Shown in pieces: positions 53,906 to 64,000 of a stretch of 64,000 nt of DNA. The stretch lies in contig QRDG01000477.1 in assembly GCA_012064385.1 (NCBI GenBank), forward strand, positions 216,425-280,424, read 5' to 3'. A program made the translations under genes and the position numbers. This DNA comes from Puccinellia tenuiflora. Taxonomy: Eukaryota; Streptophyta; Magnoliopsida; Poales; Poaceae. The notes beneath the pieces were generated by a model. It searched no databases, was not told where the DNA came from, and saw only the letters and a program-made list of their open reading frames with translations. Every line of letters begins with the position of its first letter. Within the stretch, counting starts at the first letter, position 1.

Positions 53906-56900
53906 CACTACAAGAAATATGTCAACTAGTGACCTTTTGTTAGTGACCTTTAAAATATTGGTCATAGATCTATGACCAATTTCAATCAATTGGTCGTAGA
54001 TTGTTTTGGAGGGTGCAAACCCAAAAATATAACGACCAATTTTATCAAAAAGGTCATAGACCGATTGCATGAATTGGTCACAATTCGGAACACACTAGTC
54101 TACGACTTTTTCTTTATCCTTTTACGACCAATTTAAATGGTCATTCGTATTAGTTGACAGCCAATTCATCACTTTTGCCTACATGTCAATGCTTAGGTGT
54201 CATTTTTGCTTACGTGTCATTACTCACCTATTGTTTTGAACTCATTAACGGTTGGGGTCCCACTAGCCAGAACCTTACATGCGGGTCCCACCCCCACCTG
54301 ACATGCGGGTCCCACTTACCAGAACCTTACAACACTTTTTTCAAGATATTTGTCGTATTCCAGGTTTCTTATTTTCCTTCAAAATACGGTCAAAACGACG
54401 GTCATGACCCTTAGTAGCTAGGGGTTGAATCTTGCGAAACTATTATTGTATCTCTGATTAAATAGGTATTTGTGTACCAAAAAATAATTGTTTCAATTTG
54501 TCTTGAACAAACTACAGACACATGTGTTTAAATTTTACCCGTTTCGTGTTGAATCGGCAGGATTTTGTCTTTTTGACGAGAGGTAGATGGAAACCGTTCG
54601 ACACGCAATAATTTAGTTATTTGGACATAAAATGTGATCTAGTATTTTTACAAAATGTATTGCTCCAAATTTTCATCATATTTTTGGTAGGTGCTTTACA
54701 GAATAAATGAAAATTGATTTTTTCGTGCAAGGAAAATGAAAACTTTCTCCGGTAACATTGTTTATGGTTCCCTAATGCTTTTGAAAAATGATAAGGTCAA
54801 ATTTGACAATAAAGATTTGGTATATTCTTCATAAAAAATCCGTTTTTGGCACTCGGAAAATAGAAAATGATTTTTTTGTTCTAAGAAAATTTAGTTTAAT
54901 TTGTTTTTTCTGTCTTAACTATTTGGCCGAACTGGGCCGAATTTGGCCCAGCCCAGCTTTATTAGGCCCGTTGGAGAGCTGCTGAAGCACAGAGCGCCGT
55001 CCGATGTGATCCGACGGTCGGGAGCGTGTCTGTCTGGTTTATATCCAGGACTTCCGCCGAAACCCTAGATCATTTCTACCACCCGCCCCCCATCCTCTCC
55101 TCTATCGGTGACGGCTACCAGAGAGGGACCGAAAGATGCACGCCGGCGACGAGCCACGGCGTGACCGAAGACGGAAGGCGCCGGCGTCCTCCAGGCCTCT
55201 CGCCGGCACTGCGTGCGGCATTGGCTAGTGCGCAGTTCCGTCGATGGGCTCTGGGCGGCGCCCTCTGTGAGGCGACGGCGCACGAGCTGGACCCGCATCC
55301 CCTCCTTCCTCGTTCTTCCTCCTCGCGGCCAGCACGCGAGCCACCGCCGGCAGGGAGTCTGAGCTTGTTCCGCGCCTCCTCTCCAACGACCTCGGCACCG
55401 ATCTGCACCACATCCGGTCAGTCCCGTCCTCACTCTCTCCAGCTCCTGGCTAGGGTTCCCCCGATCTGGCTACTTCTCTCTCTTCCCCCACTCCTTCTAT
55501 GTCTCGGTTTATCGATCTGTATATCTCTCTCTGCAGGCGCCCATGGACTGAGGATGGAGCCACACCGGAGCATGGATGGAACCGAACGGAGCTGGTGTCC
55601 TGCGTCGATCCGGCGTCTCCGATTGACTAATACCTGTTTGTGGACAGTAAAATGTTCTGAAAGTTGTCCACCTCGGTCACCTCATACACACCACATTCCT
55701 ATCTCGCCTATCTATCCTACCTATGCGACCACATTGCCTGACTATTACTAGTGCGTATAATATGGCTTTGACATGTGAATTGGGAAAGGGGGGAATCTCT
55801 GATTTAGTTTGATCATGGAGAAATAGCTAGCTTACGCCTTTGGTTCAATGAATCCAATTCAAGTTGCGCCCAGTCATCCAAATCAATTTCCTTTGCCGCT
55901 GTATTTAGTAGTTAGTAGTGCCTAATTGTAATAGATTTTGATGCATCCTTGTGTTAAGTCAGGTGTGTGTTTGTATTAAGCAAGTCAGCTACCTGGTGAC
56001 TGAATCAGGCGTGGAGATCACTGTGGCATGGTGGTGCTCTTGCTTTGTCCTAGGATACCTCATATCCATTGAATTGAAAATGACGAGATAGAAGCAGTTT
56101 CTAATTTTGTGATTCACTTGACGCCAGTCGAAGAGTTCACCCAGCTGGATCAATCAAGAAGTGAATACTAGTGTAGAGGCTTCCCTTTGTTTGGTCTAAT
56201 ACACACATTGTGCATATTGTTAAGCTGACAGGTAAGGTTGAAGCTAACTGAGTTGATTGTAGAACACAGGATACACGTTCATTGTTGACTGGTACTAATT
56301 TTACTATTTTAGACAGGAAAAATCTTGTTCAAGAACACGGCCACCTAGAGGTATATTCCCTAGAGGCTCGGCACCATACTCATGCCTTACCGTCTTAAGC
56401 AGCCACACAACCCGATTAGTGGAAACTAGGCCGCACCCTGCCGCCCGCCTAGCACCTCCGTGAACACTTTGAATTCACTTGAGTTTAGCGCAGAATCAGT
56501 GAGCGGCTTCAGCATATATGTAAGCAGCGAAAGGTGTGCTTGTCGCTCCACTTGTATGGATTATTGTTTCCATTGTTTTGATACATTGGGCTTATGCAGT
56601 AGAGAGAACTAGTGGTTGCAATGATGGTTCCATCACCCTGCCTTTCAGAGCATGGATGGAACCTAACGGAGCTGGTGTCCTGCATCTTCAGAGTTTGAAA
56701 GTTTAATCTTGTTCCGTCTTAACTAAAGTTCGAATGGTGTCTTAATATCTCAACCTCGTCTGCCCTGGCCCTTGTGAACCCAATCATAACCAATAATATT
56801 TGCTCCACATATGGCGTACTTCTATTTTAAACTTCTGTTTGATGTAAATTTTGCTAACAGTTCTCAGTTTTGGTGCCTCTGGTTGATGCAGGTACACCTG

Positions 56901-58939
56901 ATTGTTGTTGAGGACATGGTCTCTTTTTTGGCATGCCCAACTAAGCTGTGGTGCTCGCCTATATATATATGGTTACTGCCGAGCTACTGTTCAGGTGGGT
57001 GCTCCAGCTCTACCTTGCAATATATGGTTTCGTGCTGTGCCATGATGCTCCATTTGTAGTCATGTCTGTTTACCATCTCAGTTGGTTAGACATTATAGAA
57101 TTTGTTGGTACTTTGAAAAATTATTGGCAGATGTCCTTTGCAAGATTTGAACAATATAACGTCATGCCAAACCTAAACATTGTCTTTGTTTCCAGTTAAA
57201 GTTGTCTATTCATTCTGTGGTACTAGCGGCAGTATGCAGTGGTAGCTAAATTACTCGATGATTGCCGTATGCTAATCCACCTCCATGTGAGGTTAGAGTT
57301 TTAAGTGATAACTATAAGTAGCTACACTATGTAGTTGTAGCATTGATCTTCCATTGTAAGCTATTTGGTTTCATTCTATCATTATGAATATATAAAATGA
57401 ATCACCATGTGAATGTTATTTTAATTAGTCTAGTTTATGATTAAAGAACTACAATAATAAAATACTGTTATTTGTGTACATGCTTTCTCAAATCATGGTC
57501 TGGTTATACTACTGACCGCTTACATCGCTCGTTGTTTCTTGGAGTAACATCATACGAGCTTGCTTGCAGGGATCATCCGAACCCTAGTCACCGGCTGCAA
57601 TGCCAGCAAGCTGCCGGACCTCAGGGACGTACCTCGTCTACTTCAAGGTAAAATCCCACCTTTTGGGCACTTCTGTCAGTTGTAGTAGGGTAGTTTTATG
57701 ACTTGCTGATCACATGTTTCGCTCGAGAGCCTTTGCTTGAATCTGGAGTGGACTAATATTCTTATAGAAGTGAATGTACTTGATTTTAAAATGAAGTAAA
57801 ATGGAAGCTAATTTTCAAATAGTTAATTGGTTATTTGTTTAGGTCTGATACGGAGGACCCTTCCATGCTACTATCTAGGGGTAAATCTCTATATGAGAAA
57901 AACATATCGTTTTACTTAATTTTGCATGATGCCTCTATGCAAGACCTCACTTTGCTGGCTTATGAACGTTGCATAGTGCAGGCCCGCAATATGGAGTTTC
58001 CTGTGATATTATTGGTGCCAATATTGTTTATTTTTATCGTTGTATTTTATATTGTTCCTAACCATTTTGTTTCTAACATGCAGATGTCGGCATTCGTTCC
58101 TGTTTCATTGTGAGCTCCATGACAAAGATCTAAGGCAAGAAGCTTAGACTTCTAGCTCATTTTAGCTAGTTATACTTTAATATCTTGTTAGATTCTTCCA
58201 TTTAGTTGTGTTTTGGTAACTGGATGTCTAATGTGAACTATTGATTCGTTGTAAACTTGATGTGAATTATGATTCGTTGTAAACTTGATGTTAATTATGT
58301 TTGATTATAATTTGCCAAGTTGGCAGTTTGCTCAGTTTGAGTTATTCATTTATTTTCAGTATTGGAAAAATGATATATGAAGAATGATTCTGATATGTGG
58401 AAACCACCGACTACTGATGCGCCTGCATGTACCTGACATTGGGACCCACCTGAAAAGTAAACCCACTTTTTTAGAAAAAGAAAAAATATAATCTGTTGGG
58501 CCAAATAGGCCACGGACTGAAAATAAAAAGCCTAAAATGATAGAGTAGGCCCATGTAGCTGACCAAATTGATAGGGAAAAAATATACTAATGGGTTGAAT
58601 TGTTGGGCTTGGCCCATAGAAAACACCAATCTGGGCTGGACTGATTTTGATCAATGACCTTCTGATTTGGTCACAATATTGCCACGTAGGATTGTCCATG
58701 TAGGATCTGACGTGGCCATGACAGATAGCGCATGACCAAAAAAATTGGTCATAAATGTTATGACCCTCTAATTTGGTCACGGACGGTAATGACCATTTTA
58801 CTAAGAAGGTCATGATCGATCGTTTTAGTCGCCCGGTATGTGACCATCGGTTTTTGGTCACGGAGGGGTCATGACTGGAACTTTGTGACTTTTTAGTGAC
58901 CCAAATGGAGAGTCACCAGTCAGCATATTTCTTGTAGTG
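53906..58939. mobile_element. Non-autonomous CACTA transposon, 5034 bp
   Basis: The ends CACTACAAGAAATATG and CATATTTCTTGTAGTG are perfect 16-bp inverted repeats. GTT is duplicated at 53903-53905 and 58940-58942, the 3-bp CACTA signature, and removing one copy restores the F-box coding phrase. Subterminal regions (53925-54150 and 58650-58915) are full of GACCAATTT, GGTCATAGA, TTGGTCA and related words in both orientations, likely transposase-binding arrays. No CACTA transposase is present. Confidence 0.92.
54920..58140 (+). other. Possible captured gene or transcription unit inside the CACTA element
   Basis: The segment starts like a plant promoter and leader (GGGCCGAATTTGGCCCAGCC, a TTATATCC box, CGAAACCCTAGATC near 55058). 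A GC-rich region with codon-like composition follows (55080-55640), in sharp contrast to the AT-rich rest. Later exon-like pieces lie at about 57570-57648 (ending CAAG|GTAAAATC) and 57960-58115. I cannot recognise a protein, and no single frame is long. GAGCATGGATGGAACC...AACGGAGCTGGTGTCCTGC occurs at both 55568 and 56648. Confidence 0.4.
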
Positions 58940-59098
58940 GTTCATGCCAACTGCATCTATTACATGAAAATCCTAGATTCTTATTCTGGTGATCACATCT
59001 ACATGTATAACCTCAAGTACCAGACAGACCAAATAGTCTCTAAAGAGTTATTCAGTTGTTCTCCTCAAACAATTATTCAGCTATTCTCCGGCTTATGA

Positions 59099-59981
59099 CC
59101 TCCATTGGCTTGAAGGGAGTGTTGGCTTGCATTGCTGATAATGGCGTTTTCTTTTTAGTTTACGGTACTTCTGTAATGACCTTATAATGGCGTCTGAATA
59201 TTTAAGCTGAGGTTTCCTCCTTGTTATGTGAAGACGTAATGACCTTATAATGGTGTCTGAATATTTAAGCTGAGGTTTCCTCATTGTTCTATGAAGCTGT
59301 CTGGTTCCGGCTAAAGTTCGATAACTTTTGTGATCTTAATTTAGAGTGTGCTGAGGTAATTAGAAGGTGATGCCTTAAATCTAACGCACATTCTCAAGCG
59401 AAGGGTAAGATTGAAGATTCTCACTTTTGTTCTTGGTTATCAAGGTACACAGTATATAAGTTTTGTGAAACTAAAGTTGGTGACTGGATTCGAACATGAT
59501 TTGAGGCGACACTTGGTTAGGCAATAAACAGTTGTACCAAGCAGTCTAGCATAACCTTGTAAAAAGAAATCTTGCTGTTGCTGAGATTCATGATGTACAA
59601 GAGATACAAGATTGATCCTTCTAGCAGAGCTTCCATGCGTGTGTACACGATAAAGAACACTCCTTCAGGTTTAGCCTGATGCAATGTCCAGTCTAGCAGT
59701 TTGCAAGGTTGATAAATTGTTTGCGCGTGCGGTTGTTATTCATTGGTAACCCACTGCTGCAGAAATGTGAAGCAAATGCATCCTCCCTACCGAATGTTGA
59801 AGGAGCAGACAGATATGCATAGGTCCATAAGAAGATTATATGAAGAATTCAGACCTTATTGCGGCATAGAAGATGGTAAGTTTAAGCAAATAATAATAAT
59901 TATCTCTTGAAGAGGAGAAGGAATTTTAATGCGATGAATAATGTAGCAGCCAAAATTAACATGCCTTTCTTTCCACCGACA
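59099..59981 (+). repeat. 3' flank of the split F-box relic, duplicated elsewhere
   Basis: Colinear with 47935-48500. It contains a 63-bp tandem duplication starting TAATGACCTTATAATGGYGT (59174-59236 and 59237-about 59299), absent from the 47.9-kb copy. No coding sequence. Confidence 0.6.
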
Positions 59982-59986
59982 GATGG

Positions 59987-62781
59987 TGTTAGCGACTCTC
60001 TTCTATAAGGATTTAGAGACGCTACACTGGTTCAGTTCTTTAGATCACAACACGAATTCGCTCTCAGATACAAGCACAAGTGTGCTGAAAGAGGAAAAGC
60101 ATGAAGAGGAGGTTAGGGTTCAGAGCCGAGGTGGGAGAGGAAGCCGCCGTGCCGGGTTTGCCTGATCCAACATGGATGTCCTCCTCGTTGCGGTACCTCG
60201 CATATTTGTAGTTCCTGTGTCGCTAGCTGCGGATAGGTGGGCCAGGCCATGACAAGGTGTCAGCCCATGTCGATGTGTCGATGTATAAGGAGGATCCCTA
60301 ACACCCCTCCCTCCTTGAAAATCAGCTTGTCCCCAAGCTGTAGTTGCACCGCCGGGGTCCCATGGCAAACGGAGCTCCTTGTTTCGATCCGTAGCTAGCA
60401 TATGCCTCCCTCCTTGAGATGTTCCTTGCTCACCACCAAACGCCACCATAAACATCACTGTTGTCTCTGAATTTTGAAGGCACGTCAAGTCTCCCCAAGC
60501 AAAACTGAGCATGTCTGGTGCCAGTATGCTCTCACAAACCATGTGCATCACTCCAACGGAAATACACTGAATACTAAAACCTATGTGCCAATCAACCATG
60601 GGATCATAAACAGGAATAGCACAGAGAACTGTAATGCAGTACCTGTGAGCTATCCAGACCAATCGCTCCCAGCCAAAATTACTATGTTGATATGCACGAG
60701 TCAGCATGGTAGTTGGTTGTACTGAACAAGTAACATCCTCCTGTATGGAAAACCCATCACTTAATATGCCCATGTTTTTAGTGTCAAGAACAGTTGCAAA
60801 CCACCATAATTCCATGTATTTCAGAGCAGCAGACCGGATAAGGAGCATAGCACCACAACCGACTGCAGAATACGCTCGTTGCCAATTCCCACAGAATTTT
60901 GCAACAGGCAGAACAACAGTAGCAGGGAACATACTGCCACCTTCAGTCAAAATGATAGTCATATGCCAGTCTAAACTGAGGATACCACAACAGCAAGATT
61001 TTCCAGATGACTCACAAATTGGAAACTTTGTACGTATACCTTGAGCTGCTAGTCGTGACATGTGAGGTGCAAGCAAGGTATGCTCAAAAATACAAACTCT
61101 CATATAGAACCACAAATGGAGATCTAAGCGCATACAACAGTTTGCTGTGTTGTTTATGTATAAGAACTCCAGTGAAAAAATACCCAGGCCAACCAGACGC
61201 ATCCTGACTCGCACAAGGAGACTGAGCATAAGAGACATCTTGCTGTCCGGAATTCCAAGGTTGCAGTATCAATTCATCCCATAGAACAGCAAACAGAGGA
61301 ATCATTGTAGGATCATCACATACAGAAGAAACAAGCCAATCTGAACATCTAATAGCAGCAGTAAACAGTAGGTTCATCCGACTCCGAGTGATAGAGTACC
61401 CAGGCGAATAAGAAACATCATGAATTGCACAAGACAACTGATCATATGAGCTATCTGGCCTCATTGAATTCAGAATCGGTGATTTCTTCTATTGAGAGTG
61501 ACAAAAATAATGCTCATGCTCTTGGGAGTAGGAGAAACAAACTGTTACAGCTGATCTGCAAGGGAAATGCAATAGGTGCCAATCCATAATACTAGGTACC
61601 CCAAAAACAGGTTCTCTTGCAAAGAAGTATTCAGGTGAAATTTTTACTTCCCAAGAAATTGTCAACAAGCTGATGGGTGCATAACCATTTGAACACTGCT
61701 TCAGTTTGAAGCTTCTGACAGTAAACCACAAATAGAATCCATGAATAGAGCCTGGAGGTTTTGCAGGGGAACTATCAGAAATGCACAGTCGAGACGCCTT
61801 CACAATGGCATCACATGGAAACTCACTATCATTGATCTCGCTGAATGATGGCCATGGCAAGGGCCGTGCCTCATCTCCATCGGCGTGAACATACATGAAA
61901 GAAGGCCAGGGCATAGGACGATGTACAGGAGCCTTGCTTGTGATATACTGACTAGAGACTGACATGAATAACTCAAGGTCCTTGTAGAGTTGCTGCATCT
62001 GAACCGTAGGTGCTAAAACCATCGGCGCGAGAACTGCCAGGAACTTGCCCATTGTCGCCATGGGCACCGCAGCAACACGGATGTTGTTGGTGTCGAGGAC
62101 GTACTCGTTCGGACTTGGTGGCGAGAATGCAACCTGTACAGGGGCAGCCACTGGGTGTCGGGGCAAGCAAACCATCGAACAGGTGGTGGGCGTCGAGGCA
62201 ACGCCATTGACGGCTTGGTCGTCGATGGTTCCGTCACTTGCGTGCAGGTACTGAATGCCTTGGCGATCGACTGCTTGATCGATTGCTTGAGTTCACCGCG
62301 AATCTCGGCGAAGAATTCCTTGAGATCTGCCTTGGTCGCTGTCCATCGTCTCTCGATCCAATCTGGTGGTCTATCTGGTTGCGTGTTGCGATGATGGAAG
62401 GAGCCAGAGAGGAATTGGTGGTGGGGAAAAAAATTCTGGCTCCGATTGTTGGCTCTGATACCAGGTGTTGCGACTCTCTTCTATAAGGATTTAGAGACGC
62501 TACACTGGTTCAGTTCTTCAGATCACAACACGAATTCGCTCTCAGATACAAGCACAAGTGTGCTGAAAGAGGAAAAGCATGAAGAGGAGGTTAGGGTTCA
62601 GAGCCGAGGTGGGAGAGGAAGCCGCCGTGCCGGGTTTGCCTGATCCAACATGGATGTCCTCCTCGTTGCGGTACCTCGCATATTTGTAGTTCCTGTGTCG
62701 CTGGCTGTGGTTAGGTGGGCCAGGCCATGACAAGGTGTCAGCCCATGTCGATGTGTCGATGTATAAGGAGGATCCCTAACA
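59987..62781 (-). mobile_element. Non-autonomous LTR retrotransposon with an unfamiliar ORF
   Basis: LTRs lie at 59987-60303 and 62466-62781 (about 316 bp). GATGG is duplicated exactly at 59982-59986 and 62782-62786. On the minus strand the 5' LTR ends GAGAGTCGCAACA and is followed by the primer site TGGTATCAGAGCC (62452-62464). A polypurine tract GGAGGGAGGGG precedes the 3' LTR at 60304-60314. The 2.2-kb interior has no protease, reverse transcriptase or integrase. Confidence 0.9.
60120..62175 (-). pseudogene. Unknown protein encoded by the non-autonomous LTR element
   Basis: Three minus-strand frames follow one another: 62175-61489 (228 residues; MVCLPRHPVAAPVQVAFSPP, with PWPSF repeats at about 90-110), 61464-61084 (126 residues) and 61238-60120 (372 residues, running past the polypurine tract into the 3' LTR). 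Composition is rich in Trp, Cys, Tyr and Leu. Weak repeats of the form SxASxDxSxxPGY(F/S) recur in the middle frame. Near the end comes ELRLPWDPGGATTAWGQADF, a phrase resembling the C-termini of grass retroelement polyproteins just before the 3' LTR. I do not recognise a domain. The three frames may be one ancestral ORF broken by indels. Confidence 0.4.
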
Positions 62782-63182
62782 GATGGGCCCAGACAGGATA
62801 GCCCCACATTCAGTGAAAACTCCCTACCCCTATACTACTGCGACTCCCAGATCATGGGACGGCTACAGCTTGAACCCTAAACCCTTCCCGGATCCCCTCC
62901 CCGTCCGGCGCTCTCGTCGTCGCGAGATGCCCCTCGGCTCGGCGCTACTCCGGTCCGTAGCGACGATTCCACGCAAGATTTCCGTCTGCATCGCTTGCCT
63001 TGACCAGGGTGAGTTCATCCCTCTGTTCCAAACTTCCAATGAAGTAGATCCGTAATGGCGGCCCCTGCTGTTGATGTTCTAACTATCTTCACAGCTGCTA
63101 AGACCCCATTGGATTCATTCACATCCTATTCTCTTGGCTGCCATCAGGGAGAGCGATCAGTCCTCCAATCGTTCCTATCACC

Positions 63183-64000
63183 ATGGCGTTTGCAGACTGG
63201 TCGTCGCTTCCGGACGATCTCGTCAACCGCATCGCCGACTGCTTTCTTGCCACCAGTGACCTCGACTACTACATGGACTTCCGAGCAGTCTGCCGTAGCT
63301 GGCGCTCCACCACCGACGACCCCAAGATTTCACCGGACCCTCGCTTCCGGTCCCGCCACTGGGTTGTCGTTGATATGCCGTGGATCCCAAGAATTCACCG
63401 TGGCAGCACCAGCAACTCACGCCTCTTCGTGAACACCACCACTGGCCGTTACCTCCGCAAGGAACTCCCCTGCTCCGGGACTACTGCATCGGCAGTGTCA
63501 CCCGGACGCTCTCCTCGTTCTGTTGGCCATCAAGTCCCCTCACATAAGTATCCTCAATTCTTTCACTGGCCACTTCATTCGAGGCCCCGCCTGACAAGAT
63601 TATTGAGTCCGCTGCTCTTCTATCCGGTTCTTCACCCAGCATTACCTTGTTATGTAAGTCGATGTACACCGAAGAGTACATTATTGATGACGATGATGCA
63701 TTCGTAGTACGTGAATCATCTGCTAAGGTCTACATCGCTGATCTTGAGAGTGAATCTTTCAACATGTACGAGGACATGAAAGCTTGCCCTTTGTGATCAG
63801 GCTGGCTGTCAGAGGTATCTACACCAATGGCGAGTTGGGATCGGGGGCACCGTTTACAGTCGCTATGGCCCAAAGGATCTTTCATATGATCAGGCTTTTC
63901 CATGCCGATGCTGATAATACCATGATGTCCGATGAAGAAGCCATGTTGAAACTTTGGATAGGATATGATAACCCTTGTTTCCAGTTGGAATCTTCTGGAA
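63183..64000 (+). pseudogene. F-box/DUF295 gene, frameshifted, cut by the window end
   Basis: It starts MAFADWSSLPDDLVNRIADC in context CACCATGG and closely follows the intact gene through FLATSDLDYYMDFRAVCRSW, DPKISPDPRFRSRHWVVVD and NTTTGRYLRKELP (about 63465). A small deletion then shifts the frame (the related gene reads LLHGYYIAVSTRDGLL here), and the new frame ends in stops. Further indels follow. Near 63793 CCCTTTGTGATCAGG has two extra bases compared with CCCTTTGATCAGG in the intact gene. Homology continues to position 64000. The promoter carries the same telo-box (62873-62885). Confidence 0.85.

Larger units (their letters stand above)
53626..59098 (+). pseudogene. F-box/DUF295 relic split by a CACTA transposon
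   Basis: The upstream half (53626-53905) contains MDLDQRKL, IIGNHPVFLCGSCRCMSVNADK and FPSV in shifting frames. The downstream half (58943-59098) reads HANCIYYMKILDSYSGDHIY, MYNLKYQTDQIVSKELFSCS and PQTIIQLFSGL, then a stop. Both align with the C-terminal part of DUF295 in the intact gene (FLGGYCRCMSVNADKFPSVD...CIYYTKD...TIIQLL). The CACTA element falls in the codon after PSV. The N-terminal F-box half is missing, so the relic was already truncated or is only a 3' fragment. Confidence 0.8.

Noticed and set aside
55065..55433. Arg-rich minus-strand frames in the CACTA element
   Set aside because: GC-composition shadows of the plus-strand GC-rich island; no domain on either strand.

Overview
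This is eukaryotic nuclear DNA from a grass. It looks most like a repeat-rich Triticeae-type genome (wheat, barley, rye or Aegilops relatives). The reasons are nested Athila-lineage Ty3 retrotransposons with tRNA-Asp primer sites, Stowaway, hAT, Harbinger and CACTA non-autonomous elements, grass LINE and SINE debris, and the grass-expanded F-box/DUF295 family. The species call is inference. I see no rRNA, tRNA gene, CRISPR array or bacterial feature.

Layout. 1-4.6 kb: a decayed F-box relic and a 1.4-kb TIR element carrying an ORF. 4.6-20.0 kb: an Athila-type element on the minus strand, split by a second one on the plus strand. The inner element has an AGAAG target duplication and an odd duplicated junction at its 5' side. 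20.0-25.2 kb: a tandem-duplicated unit interrupted by a mini Copia element (one copy) and a Harbinger MITE (the other), then a LINE with an opposite-strand LINE inside it. 25.3-27.0 kb: an amino-acid permease (AAP) gene on the minus strand with four exons, a GC-AG intron and a frameshift. 27-31.2 kb: MITEs, a three-LTR TRIM array and LINE debris. 31.27-38.81 kb: a complete-bodied MULE with about 0.67-kb TIRs and a perfect 9-bp target duplication. It carries a plant-mobile-domain (PMD) gene and a mudrA-type transposase in convergent orientation, each started from its own TIR. 39-41.2 kb: a SINE and two nested hAT elements, all with perfect target duplications. 41.3-64 kb: an F-box cluster. One DUF295 gene looks intact (41880-43007). 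The others are broken by a 23-bp duplication (49618-52615), by a 5-kb CACTA insertion (53626-59098), or by frameshifts (63183 to the window end). A chromovirus-like pol remnant, a non-autonomous LTR element and duplicated 3' flanks lie between them.

How it fits together. Host coding capacity is small: one intact F-box gene, one frameshifted permease and several F-box relics. The rest is layered insertions. Many borders are exact because target duplications survive, and in several cases an empty-site paralogue lies in the same window, so the order of events can be read directly. The most interesting unit is the MULE. Both genes appear to use a promoter, 5' exon and splice donor embedded in the TIRs, so any copy keeping a TIR keeps a ready-made promoter and first exon.
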